Source: Gp6-AA40 sp032156805 | GTDB lineage: Bacteria; Acidobacteriota; Vicinamibacteria; Vicinamibacterales; UBA2999 | Assembly: GCA_032156805.1 (NCBI GenBank) | Contig: JALDXQ010000002.1 | Span: forward strand, 1-64,000 | Direction of reading: 5' to 3' | Length of the DNA: 64,000 nt | Part shown: positions 43,188 to 51,938 of the stretch, piece by piece | Layout: each line of letters begins with the position of its first letter | How positions within the stretch are numbered: position 1 is the stretch's first letter | Translations under genes and position numbers: made by a program | The notes under the pieces: model-generated | Database searches by the model: none | What the model saw: the letters and a program-made list of their open reading frames with translations, nothing else | Told to the model about the DNA's origin: nothing

Positions 43188-44408
43188 GTGAAGCGCTCAG
43201 GCGTCGCCGACCTCCCGCTGCATGGCGGTCGCGTTCCACCCTGGCTCGCGGTGCGCATGGTCACACTCGGCACGGCAATCGCCGAGAGCGTGCTGTACCA
43301 CTACGGCCGATCGGCGTTGCTTGCACGATTGAGCGATCCATTCTGGTTCCAGGCGCTCGGCTCGGTGATGGGAATGGACTGGCATTCCTCGGGAATCACC
43401 ACATCGGTGATGGGCGCGCTGAAGAAAGGTCTCAATCCACGAGCGCACGAGCTCGGCGTGTTCGTCTGCGGTGGCCGGGGCCGGCAGTCGCGTCACACGC
43501 CGCGCGAGCTCCAGGAGATCGCGCGGCGTACAAGCCTCGATGGTGACGCGCTCGTCCGCACCAGCCGGTTGACGGCGCGCATCGACAACAACGCCGTTGC
43601 CGACGGCTTCCAGATCTACCTGCACTCGTTCGTGCTGACTGCCGACGGCGAGTGGGCGATCGTTCAGCAGGGGATGAATGAGGACCGCCACCTGGCTCGC
43701 CGCTATCACTGGCACTCGGCGACCGTCCGTGATTTCACGGCCGATCCCCACGCGGCGATCGTCGGTCAGCATGCCGGCACGATCATGAATCTCGTCGATC
43801 GACACGCGCGTCCGGCCCAGGACGCGCTGCTCACGATCGCGCGCGATGATCCATCGCGGACACTTTCGGAAGTCCGGCGTCTCCGCATGCCGGCCCATCA
43901 TGACGTGCGTCGCGACGACGTGAACGAGAAACGTCTCGGTGCGGTCCTGGCACTCGCGCACGAACGCGACCTGCGCGACTTCGCCTCGTTCCTCCTGCTC
44001 GAGCAACTCGGCCCACGTACATTGCAGTCGCTGGCGCTCGTCGCCGAAGTCGTGCACGGCACGCCGACACGCTTCGAAGATCCGGCACGCTTTGCGTTCG
44101 CCCATGGCGGAAAGGATGGCCATCCGTTCCCGGTGCCGCTGAAGGTGTACGACGAATCGATCGCGGTGCTGCGACGCGCGCTCGATGCGGCAAGGCTCGG
44201 GCACTCCGACAAGCTCGATGGGATGTCGCGCCTCGACACCTTCGTCCGCGCAATCGAACATCGTCGCCGCCCCGAGGCCAATGTCGCGGCCACGATCGCG
44301 CACGAGCGCCGGATATCGCGCTCGCTCGGTGGGCGCACGGTGTTCGACGAGCGCCAGCGGCCGGCGACGAAGCCGCGTCGCGGTCAACTGAAGCTGTTCG
44401 AGCCGTAG
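43188..44408 (+). CDS. DUF763 protein
   Basis: A 406-residue conserved protein. The N-terminal block RSGVADLPLHGGRVPPWL, then LSDPFWFQALG and GMDWHSSGITTSVMGALK, is the signature of DUF763, a family found in bacteria and archaea whose function is unknown. The rest is mostly helical, with a charged, Arg-rich tail (KPRRGQLKLFEP). It is divergent from the peptidase-hydrolase gene across 91 bp, so a functional link is possible but unproven. Confidence 0.9.
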   Translation: MKRSGVADLPLHGGRVPPWLAVRMVTLGTAIAESVLYHYGRSALLARLSDPFWFQALGSVMGMDWHSSGITTSVMGALKKGLNPRAHELGVFVCGGRGRQSRHTPRELQEIARRTSLDGDALVRTSRLTARIDNNAVADGFQIYLHSFVLTADGEWAIVQQGMNEDRHLARRYHWHSATVRDFTADPHAAIVGQHAGTIMNLVDRHARPAQDALLTIARDDPSRTLSEVRRLRMPAHHDVRRDDVNEKRLGAVLALAHERDLRDFASFLLLEQLGPRTLQSLALVAEVVHGTPTRFEDPARFAFAHGGKDGHPFPVPLKVYDESIAVLRRALDAARLGHSDKLDGMSRLDTFVRAIEHRRRPEANVAATIAHERRISRSLGGRTVFDERQRPATKPRRGQLKLFEP

Positions 44409-44440
44409 GCGCCCGGTCGGTGGCGCGCGGTGATTCCGTG

Positions 44441-44857
44441 ATGAAAGCCTTCGACAACGAGTGGATCTTTCAGGTCTTCGAGAACCATCCGAGCTTCTTC
44501 ACCAAGAGAATGTTCGGTGGACTCGCGGCCTACTTGTTCGGCCGTCTGATGATGCTCCTGGTCGAACCAACCAAGACCGGCCGCTGGAAGTGGCACGGCG
44601 TCCTGATCTGCACCGACCGCGCCCATCACCTCGCGATCATCGGCGAGTTCCCACTTGTGGCGCCGCACCGCATCCTCAAGAAGTGGCTGTACCTCGACTC
44701 GCGCCAAGACGACTTCGAGCCGACGATGGAGCGCATCGCACACGCCATGGCGCGGAACGATCAGAGATTTGGCATTCAGCCTCGTCCGAGGAAGGACCGG
44801 ACCAAGTCACGCCGCCGCCGTCGGACGACGGCGCGAAAACCTGTGCAGCGCCGGTAG
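44441..44857 (+). CDS. Small basic protein, weakly TfoX-like
   Basis: A 138-residue protein. The N-terminal part (FFTKRMFGGLAAYLFGRLMM) is reminiscent of TfoX N-terminal or MmcQ-type domains, in which a KxMFGG turn precedes a strand. The C-terminal 30 residues are very Arg/Lys-rich (RRRRRTTARKP), which could bind nucleic acid. No firm function. MKAFDNEWIF at 44441 is favoured as start. It follows DUF763 by 32 bp on the same strand and may be co-transcribed. Confidence 0.6.
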   Translation: MKAFDNEWIFQVFENHPSFFTKRMFGGLAAYLFGRLMMLLVEPTKTGRWKWHGVLICTDRAHHLAIIGEFPLVAPHRILKKWLYLDSRQDDFEPTMERIAHAMARNDQRFGIQPRPRKDRTKSRRRRRTTARKPVQRR

Positions 44858-45038
44858 CCGCCACGCGAAGGCGCTGCGCGCGCGACTGCCCGATGAATCT
44901 CGGCCGCGTGATCGATGGGCTCGCCGTGGGAGCGTGAACCGAAGCCCTGATGTGACCGCGCATGCTCGCGCATACCCATAAATAGGTAGCGGCTGAGCTG
45001 AAAACACGCATGTCGGCATCTCTGCTATCGTTCGCCTC

Positions 45039-47981
45039 GTGATTGTCGTCCGACTCGCGCTCGCGTTGAGCTTGCTCGTCGGCGCAACGGCCCCGGTTGT
45101 GGCGGCCGCGGCGGATGGGATCCTCTCCGGCTACGCGCTGACCTCGTGGAACGACGCCGCGGGTCGACCACTCGGCTCCGTCTACGGCATCGCACAGACC
45201 GACGATGGCTATTTGTGGCTGGGAGCGGATGCCGGCCTGCTCCGATTCGATGGCTGGCGATTCGTCGCCTGGGACACCCTCAGCACCACACCGATTCGGG
45301 GATCCATCAAGACACTGACCGGGGCACGAGACGGCGGATTGTGGGTCGGCTCGGCCAACCCTGCAAGCGTCGGGCGACTCCAGAACGGCAGGCTGCTGCC
45401 GTACGACGCAGGGCTCGAAGGGCTCGAGGAGGTTACCGCACTCGTCGAAGATGGACGCGGTACGTTGTGGGCGATCATCGACTGGGATCTCTACGAGTGG
45501 AGCGGCACTACGTGGCAGAAGGTGGCCCTGCCCTGGAAGTCGCGCGCGGGACAGGTCAGGCACCTGTTCGCAGACGGTAAAGGCACCCTCTGGGTCGGAA
45601 CGCGCTGGGGTGTCTTCGAACAGATTCCGGGAACGGCTCGATTCCGTCTCGCCTCCGACGAACACGTCTGGGGGATCGGCGAAGATCTCAACGGACAGAT
45701 CTGGACGACCGACGTCGCCGCCGGCTTTCGTCAACTCGGAGCCACGCGCCCTCCGCGCCATTCCCTCGAAGCGGCCGGCTATCGCCTTCTCCACGATCGC
45801 CTCGGTGCACTGTGGGTTGGCACGTTCGGCGACGGCCTGTGGCGTGTGCGCAACAGCGGTGCAAGTGTGTCGATCGAGCGGGCTGCGCTGCGCACCGGTC
45901 TGTCGAGCGACTCCGTCTTGTCGATCATGGAGGACCGTGACGGCAGTGTCTGGGTGGGCACCACGGTTGGCCTGCATCGATTGACGAGGCGCGCGCTGAC
46001 ACCGCTCGAGGATGTCGGCTTCGTCTTGACGGTGCAGCCCTGGCAGCCCGAGGGTGTGCTTGCCGGCACGACCAGAGGTCTCGTCCACCTGAAGCCGACA
46101 CCGGTGGGATGGCAGCAGGTTCACATCGGGTCGGCCTCGCCCGAGATTCGAACCTTCTTCCGCGACAAGCGTGGAACGTTGTGGATTGGATCCGCAGATG
46201 GCCTCTGGCGCCTGGTGGGCGATCAGGTGGTCCATCAGGACCTCGGCGCGCAATCAGAGATGCTGGTGCTCTCGATTTCAGAGACCGAAGGCGATGGACT
46301 GTGGCTGGGCGATGGGCAGTGGGTATATCGATGGACCGGCGGAGCGCCGGTTCCGCTGACGCTTCCGCCGGAAGCCGGCTTCACGCGCGTGACGTTCGCG
46401 CATGCCGATCGCCGCCAGCGTCTGTGGGTTGGATCGGGTACGAAGATTGGTGTCCTCGAGGCTGATGGAAAGTTCCGCGTGCTTGGTGCGGCTGAAGGCC
46501 TTAGCGGCCGTGCCAGCCAGACGCTCTACGACGTGTTCGAGGATGGTGAAGATGTCTTGTGGCTCGGGACCAGCGAGGGCCTGAGCCGCTTCGTGGACGG
46601 CCGCATCACCTCGGTCGGTTCTGCTCAGGGTCTTCCCGGCAATCGTGTGTGGTCGATCGTCGAGGACCTGGCCGGCGATCTCTGGCTCACGCTCGATCGC
46701 GGAGTGGTGCGTGTGTCGCTGCCCGACATCACCGAGGCCATGGCCAACCCGTCACATCGGGTGCCGTATCAGATGTACAGTCCGAAAGACGGGCTCGCAG
46801 GAGCCCCGCTGGGCATCATCAATTCAGCGCGTGAAGCCAATGGCAGGCTGTGGTTCGTGCGCGGCGGCGGCGCCACCGAGGTCGATCCCGGCGACCTGAT
46901 GCCGCGAACGACGCCGCCGGTGATTCGAATCGAAGAGGCGATCGCCAACGATCGCCGGCTGGATCTGAACGAACACTCACTCCCCGCCGGTACGCGCCGT
47001 CTCGAACTCGGCTTCACCGTCCTGGCGCTCGCCGGATCCGACAGCGTTCGCTTCCGCTACCGGCTCGACGGCTTTGACACCGACTGGGTGGACGCCGGCC
47101 CGCGTCGATCGGTCTTCTACACGAACCTCTCGCCACGCGACTATCGCTTCAGGGTCGAGGCGCACACCGAAGACGGCACGTGGGCGTCGTCGGCGGCAGA
47201 CTGGGCGTTCTCCATTCAGCCAGCCATCTATCAGACGCGCTGGTTCTACGCCTTCGCCGCTCTCCTGATCGTGGCGTGCACGGCATTGGCCTGGCAATTC
47301 CGACTCGCGTTGATGAAGCGCCAGTTCTCACTTGCCCTCGCCGAACGCGCGCGACTGAGCCGCGAGATTCACGACACGCTGCTGCAAAGCCTGGTCGGCG
47401 TGGCCCTGCAGTTCGACGGCATCGCCAACGCACTCGGGCCGTCCTCGGTCAGTGCGCGCGAACAGCTCACACGCATTCGCCGTCAGGTCGAGGCCTACAT
47501 TCGCGAGGCGCGCCAGTCGATCTGGGATCTGCGTTCGCCCGTGCTCGAGACTCATGACCTGGCGGCGGCACTCCGAGCGTTCGCCCGGGAACTCATCGCG
47601 GATCAGCCGGTGCGCTTCACGTCGGCGGTCAACGGCAACGACGTCGCGCGACCTCCGAAGATCGACAACCAGCTCCTTCGCATCGGCCAGGAGGCCATCA
47701 CGAACGCCGTGCGGCACGCGCATGCGCGACGCATTCATCTCGAGATCACATTCACTCCCGACGCCGTCACGTTGCGTGTCGTCGACGACGGCTGCGGCAT
47801 CGAAGGCGACCGGAACACTGTGCACGAAACCAACCACTACGGGCTCACCACCATGAAGGAGCGTGCCGAGGAACTGGGCGGCACCTTCACGATCACCACC
47901 GCCACCGGCCAGGGCACCTCGATCGAAGCGGTCATCCCGTTATCCGGGGCTGTGCGGAACAGCCTCCCGGCGGCGATATGA
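45039..47981 (+). CDS. Beta-propeller sensor histidine kinase (two-component)
   Basis: A 980-residue membrane kinase. A signal sequence is followed by about 600 residues of repeats of the two-component-regulator propeller type (for example DDGYLWLGADAGLLRFDG, DGSVWVGTTVGLHRLT). A Y_Y_Y domain comes next (FRYRLDGFDTDWVDAG) and a transmembrane helix near residue 740. The HisKA_3 dimerisation domain has H778 in SREIHDTLLQS, and the HATPase domain ends the protein (QEAITNAVRHA, VVDDGCGIE). It starts with GTG. The following regulator overlaps its stop by ATGA. The ligand, bound in the periplasm, is unknown. Confidence 0.93.
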   Translation: MIVVRLALALSLLVGATAPVVAAAADGILSGYALTSWNDAAGRPLGSVYGIAQTDDGYLWLGADAGLLRFDGWRFVAWDTLSTTPIRGSIKTLTGARDGGLWVGSANPASVGRLQNGRLLPYDAGLEGLEEVTALVEDGRGTLWAIIDWDLYEWSGTTWQKVALPWKSRAGQVRHLFADGKGTLWVGTRWGVFEQIPGTARFRLASDEHVWGIGEDLNGQIWTTDVAAGFRQLGATRPPRHSLEAAGYRLLHDRLGALWVGTFGDGLWRVRNSGASVSIERAALRTGLSSDSVLSIMEDRDGSVWVGTTVGLHRLTRRALTPLEDVGFVLTVQPWQPEGVLAGTTRGLVHLKPTPVGWQQVHIGSASPEIRTFFRDKRGTLWIGSADGLWRLVGDQVVHQDLGAQSEMLVLSISETEGDGLWLGDGQWVYRWTGGAPVPLTLPPEAGFTRVTFAHADRRQRLWVGSGTKIGVLEADGKFRVLGAAEGLSGRASQTLYDVFEDGEDVLWLGTSEGLSRFVDGRITSVGSAQGLPGNRVWSIVEDLAGDLWLTLDRGVVRVSLPDITEAMANPSHRVPYQMYSPKDGLAGAPLGIINSAREANGRLWFVRGGGATEVDPGDLMPRTTPPVIRIEEAIANDRRLDLNEHSLPAGTRRLELGFTVLALAGSDSVRFRYRLDGFDTDWVDAGPRRSVFYTNLSPRDYRFRVEAHTEDGTWASSAADWAFSIQPAIYQTRWFYAFAALLIVACTALAWQFRLALMKRQFSLALAERARLSREIHDTLLQSLVGVALQFDGIANALGPSSVSAREQLTRIRRQVEAYIREARQSIWDLRSPVLETHDLAAALRAFARELIADQPVRFTSAVNGNDVARPPKIDNQLLRIGQEAITNAVRHAHARRIHLEITFTPDAVTLRVVDDGCGIEGDRNTVHETNHYGLTTMKERAEELGGTFTITTATGQGTSIEAVIPLSGAVRNSLPAAI

Positions 47982-48610
47982 CGAACGGCACTGCGGTTCG
48001 GATTCTCTGCGTCGACGACCATCGAATCGTTCGGGAAGGCATCGCGCTCATTCTGTCGCGCGAACCCGACATCACCGTTGTCGCCACGGCCGCCACGGCG
48101 CAGGAAGCCGTGAGCGAGTTCAAGCGTCATCAGCCGGATGTCACGCTGATGGACCTGCGGCTCGGCGACTCGAGCGGCATCGACGCGATCAAGGAGATCC
48201 GGCGCGAGTTCCCGACGGCGCGCATCGTCGTGCTCACGATGTACCAGGGGGACGAGGACATTCATCGCGCGCTGTCCGCTGGCGCCACGACCTATCTACT
48301 CAAGGATGCGCTGTCCGACGACCTGATTCGGGTCGTCCGCGACGTCCATGCCGGCGGCCACCCGATGGACCCCGACGTCCGCGCACAACTCGACAAGCGG
48401 GCCACGCAGCCCACGCTCACGCCGCGTGAGATTCAGGTGCTGCAGCTCGTGTCACAGGGAAAGCGGAACAAGGAGATCGCCGCGATTCTCGGCCTCAGCG
48501 AGGACACCGTTCCAGTCCACGTGAAGAACATCTTCGCCAAGCTCAGAGTCAACGAACGCACGGCCGCCGTGAACGTGGCATTGCGACGGGGAATCATCCA
48601 TATCGAATAG
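47978..48610 (+). CDS. NarL-type response regulator
   Basis: A 210-residue regulator. The receiver domain has acidic pocket residues in CVDDHRIVRE, phospho-acceptor D59 in VTLMDLRLGD, and T/K switch positions in VVLTMYQGD and LLKDALSDD. The C-terminal LuxR/FixJ-type helix-turn-helix reads LTPREIQVLQLVSQGKRNKE, then GLSEDTVPVHVKNIFAKL. It overlaps the kinase gene upstream, so the pair is almost certainly one system. The receptor and quinoprotein downstream are likely targets, which is inference. Confidence 0.95.
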   Translation: MTNGTAVRILCVDDHRIVREGIALILSREPDITVVATAATAQEAVSEFKRHQPDVTLMDLRLGDSSGIDAIKEIRREFPTARIVVLTMYQGDEDIHRALSAGATTYLLKDALSDDLIRVVRDVHAGGHPMDPDVRAQLDKRATQPTLTPREIQVLQLVSQGKRNKEIAAILGLSEDTVPVHVKNIFAKLRVNERTAAVNVALRRGIIHIE

Positions 48611-48623
48611 CTCGAACTCTGCA

Positions 48624-48675
48624 GTTCAGCGTTCAGGGTTCAGCGTTCGTGTTCGTTGAACACTGAACCGTGAAC
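48624..48675. repeat. Inverted repeat of GTTCA-type units
   Basis: Left arm (48624-48655): repeated GTTCAGCGTTCAGGGTTCAG units. Right arm (48656-48675): TTGAACACTGAACCGTGAAC. It lies between the response regulator stop and the receptor gene. The 13-mer CTGAACCGTGAAC recurs exactly at 59952-59964. A terminator or mRNA-stability role is possible. Confidence 0.65.
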
Positions 48676-48755
48676 AGCATGATCGTCCTACTTGTTTTTG
48701 GGTATTGAGGCCTCCGAAGGTCGAGGTCAAGGTTACGCGCAAACGGAGGTATTCG

Positions 48756-51700
48756 ATGTCCTTAGCTCTGCGGGTCAGGGCGCTGCTGTGTTGTGCCGCG
48801 CTCCTCACACCATCGGCGCTCTATGCACAGGCGCAAGCTTCTATCACCGGCACGGTCCGGGACACCTCGGGCGCCGTGCTACCGGGTGTGACGATCGAGG
48901 CCACCAGTCCTGAACTGATTGAAAAGGTCCGCAGCGCCGTCACCGACGCGACGGGTCAGTATCGAATCGAGAACCTGCGTCCCGGCCTCTATGCCGTTTC
49001 GTTCACGCTGACCGGGTTCAGCACCGTGCGGCGGGAAGGGGTCGAGGTCTCCGGATCGGCCACCTTCACCATCAATGCCGAGCTTCGTGTCGGCACGCTC
49101 GAAGAGACCATCACCGTCACGGGCGAATCGCCCATCGTCGACGTGCAGACGGCACGTCGCGAGTCGGTGGTCGCGAGGGACGTGATCACCTCGCTCCCGA
49201 CCGCAGGTGGTTACTCGTCGATCCTGTCGCTGGCGCCTGGAATCGTGGGCGGCTCGCAGGACATCGCTACCGGACCATGTGCCTGCACGTTCAGCGCCCA
49301 CGGCGCACTTCTCGCTGGCCGAGCGAACGAGGAAGGGCGGTTACTGCTCGACGGCCTGCTGATCTCCGTCCCGCAAGGAAGCTCGTCGAACTACTTCTCG
49401 GACTCGAGGAACTCGCAGGAAATCTCCGTCACTGTGGCCGGCGCCCTTGGTGAAACGGAAACGGGCGGGCCGGTGTTGAACATGGTCCCTCGTACGGGAG
49501 GCAACACCTTCTCCGGCAGCTTCTACGCAGGGTGGGGACCGGAAGCACTTCAGGGCACCAATCTCACCGACGAACTCAAAGCAGCAGGCGCAGTGGCGCC
49601 GACGCCGCTGATCACGAACTACGACGTGAGCGCCGCCGTTGGAGGCCCGATCAAGCAGGATCGCTTGTGGTTCTTCGGCTCCACGAGACGTCAGGGCACG
49701 GCGCAGTTGTTCGACATGTTCTACAACAAGAACGAGGGCCTCGCGAACGTCTGGACGTACGAGCCGGACTTCGATCACCAGGCCATCATCGATCGCGAGA
49801 ACCACAACTTCGGCCTGCGTCTCACGGCCCAGGTGACGCCGCGCAACAAGGTGAACTTCTTTTGGGACGAGCAGTTCATCTGCAAGAGCTGCGAGAACGG
49901 AAGCCAGCAGGCGTTGTCATCGCCGGAGTCGAGAGCGAGAGGCGACCAATGGCCGGTACAGGTGGGACAGCTCGCCTGGACGTCGCCTCTCAACAACCAG
50001 GTGCTGGTCGACGTCGCATTCGGTCTGTACAGAGCCGACTGGGGTGGCCGGGCGAAGACCGATCCGTACACGGGCGATCTCATCCGGATGCAGGAGCAGT
50101 GCACGGCGGGCTGCCCCAACAACGGAAACATCGCCGGGTTGATCTATCGTTCCCAGAGCGTCGACCTGTTCATCAGCGGCCGCAACAAGAACCGCATCTA
50201 CAACTGGCGCGCCAACGTCGCGCGCGTGACGGGTGCCCTCTCGTTCAAGGCGGGATACCAGGGCAATCTCCTCGGCGATATTCGCAGCACCAATCGTGCC
50301 CCGAACAACCTGCAGTATCGCGTGAACAACGGTGTGCCCAACCAGCTCACCATGTTCATCAACGACTATCCCAACGACCTCTGGATGCGAACCGACAGCC
50401 TCTACTTGCAGGCGCAGTGGACGCGCAATCGACTGACTGTCCAGGGAGCCGCGCGCTACGACAAGGCCTGGAGCTGGAGCCCGGTGCAACAGGTTGGTCC
50501 GGCAGCCTTCTTCCCGAATCCCGTGACCTTCCCGAAGACACCGCTCGTCGATGCCTTCCACGACATTGGTCCACGCGTCTCGGTGGTCTACGACCTGTTC
50601 GGCGACGGCAAGACAGCCGTCAAGGGAACGTTCGGGCGCTACCTCGAAGCGGCGTTCACCGGCAGGCGGTATGCCTTCGCGAATCCGACGAGCCGGATTC
50701 CGTCGAACGTGAATCGGGCGTGGACGGACGTGGACCGCGATTTCGTCGCGGACTGCGATCTGCTGAACCCCAACGCGCAGAATCTCAGCGCGGTGGGCGG
50801 CGATATCTGCGGGGCCTTCGCGAACCGGAACTTCGGCAACGCGAACGTCTTCAGCAACACCGTCGATCCGGACATCCAGAAGGGATGGGGAACGCGACCT
50901 TCCGATTGGAACTTCGGCTTCTCCGTTCAGCACGAGCTGATACCGCGAGTCTCCATTGACGTCGGCTACGTTCGACGCGTGTTTCACGGATTCAACGTGA
51001 CCGACAATCTGGCGGTTGCAGCGTCCGACTTCACCGAGTTCCATGTCACGGCGCCGCAGGACTCGCGTCTGCCCGATGGCGGCGGATACCAGGTCACGGG
51101 GCTCTACGACGTCAACCCGGCGCTCTTTGGACAGACCAACAACTTCATCACCACGTCGGAGAAGTACGGCAATCAGTACGTGTTCTTCAACGGCATGGAC
51201 TTCAACGCAACCGCCCGGCTTTCGCAGCTCAACGTCCAGGGCGGCTTCAACTTCGGCCGTACTACGTCCGACAACTGCGAGATCCGCGCGAAGCTTCCGG
51301 AAACCGCGCCGCTGGATCCGTACTGCCACGTGGTCTCTGGTTACTTGCCGTACTACAAGGGCCTCGCGACCTACACCATCCCGAAGGTTGACATGCAGTT
51401 GGGGTTCACGCTCCTCAGCAAGCCAGGTATGGTCGTGAGCTTCGCCGGCACACCAACCAACGGCGGGCATCTGAATGCGAACTACACCGTGCCCAACTCC
51501 GCCGTCGCGCCCATCCTTGGCCGTCCCCTCTCGGGCGGCGCCGCCAACGTGACCGTGAACCTGATCGAGCCTGGCACCAAGTACGGCGAACGGGTCAACG
51601 AGCTGCACGTGAGAGTGGCCAAGATCCTCCGCTTCCAGGGTCTGCGGGCGAACGTCGGTATAGACATCTTCAACATCATCAATGCCGCACCGGGATTGAG

Positions 51701-51797
51701 CTACAACCAGAACTTCATCGCGAACGGACCGTGGCTCACACCGACGACGGTGATGACCGCACGCTTTGCTAAACTGAGTGCGCAGATAGACTTTTAA
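48756..51797 (+). CDS. TonB-dependent receptor, Oar-like
   Basis: A 1013-residue outer-membrane receptor homologous in layout to the one at 30252-33314. It has a signal peptide (RVRALLCCAALLTPSALYAQ), the regulatory-like domain with VRDTSGAVLPGVTIEATSP, and ETITVTGESPIVD opening the plug. Last strand: ARFAKLSAQIDF. MSLALRVRAL at 48756 is chosen because GGAGGT lies about 6 nt upstream. The two-component pair precedes it and a quinoprotein gene follows it. The frame in between has no other gene. Confidence 0.92.
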   Translation: MSLALRVRALLCCAALLTPSALYAQAQASITGTVRDTSGAVLPGVTIEATSPELIEKVRSAVTDATGQYRIENLRPGLYAVSFTLTGFSTVRREGVEVSGSATFTINAELRVGTLEETITVTGESPIVDVQTARRESVVARDVITSLPTAGGYSSILSLAPGIVGGSQDIATGPCACTFSAHGALLAGRANEEGRLLLDGLLISVPQGSSSNYFSDSRNSQEISVTVAGALGETETGGPVLNMVPRTGGNTFSGSFYAGWGPEALQGTNLTDELKAAGAVAPTPLITNYDVSAAVGGPIKQDRLWFFGSTRRQGTAQLFDMFYNKNEGLANVWTYEPDFDHQAIIDRENHNFGLRLTAQVTPRNKVNFFWDEQFICKSCENGSQQALSSPESRARGDQWPVQVGQLAWTSPLNNQVLVDVAFGLYRADWGGRAKTDPYTGDLIRMQEQCTAGCPNNGNIAGLIYRSQSVDLFISGRNKNRIYNWRANVARVTGALSFKAGYQGNLLGDIRSTNRAPNNLQYRVNNGVPNQLTMFINDYPNDLWMRTDSLYLQAQWTRNRLTVQGAARYDKAWSWSPVQQVGPAAFFPNPVTFPKTPLVDAFHDIGPRVSVVYDLFGDGKTAVKGTFGRYLEAAFTGRRYAFANPTSRIPSNVNRAWTDVDRDFVADCDLLNPNAQNLSAVGGDICGAFANRNFGNANVFSNTVDPDIQKGWGTRPSDWNFGFSVQHELIPRVSIDVGYVRRVFHGFNVTDNLAVAASDFTEFHVTAPQDSRLPDGGGYQVTGLYDVNPALFGQTNNFITTSEKYGNQYVFFNGMDFNATARLSQLNVQGGFNFGRTTSDNCEIRAKLPETAPLDPYCHVVSGYLPYYKGLATYTIPKVDMQLGFTLLSKPGMVVSFAGTPTNGGHLNANYTVPNSAVAPILGRPLSGGAANVTVNLIEPGTKYGERVNELHVRVAKILRFQGLRANVGIDIFNIINAAPGLSYNQNFIANGPWLTPTTVMTARFAKLSAQIDF

Positions 51798-51799
51798 CA

Positions 51800-51928
51800 A
51801 CCACGAAGGTCACGAAGATCACGAAGACTGCCAGTCGCACGGGTGCGCGCGGCGCGCCCGCGCGACTGGCGTGTCAACCTGGATCGGTTCTGAGTGTCTT
51901 CGGGTCCTTCATGCGCTTCGTGGTTTCC
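51800..51928. repeat. Nested inverted repeat of CACGAAG units
   Basis: CCACGAAGGTCACGAAGATC (from 51801) is followed by ACGAAG and faces TCTTCGGGTCCTTCATGCGC (from 51897) and TTCGTGG near 51917-51923. Inside is a perfect stem GCCAGTCGC (51830-51838) / GCGACTGGC (51862-51870). It fills the gap between the receptor and quinoprotein genes. Confidence 0.7.
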
Positions 51929-51938
51929 AGGAGTCATC

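Noticed and set aside
49917..51800. A 627-codon open frame opposite the second TonB receptor
   Set aside because: Same reason; the plus strand is clearly the receptor.
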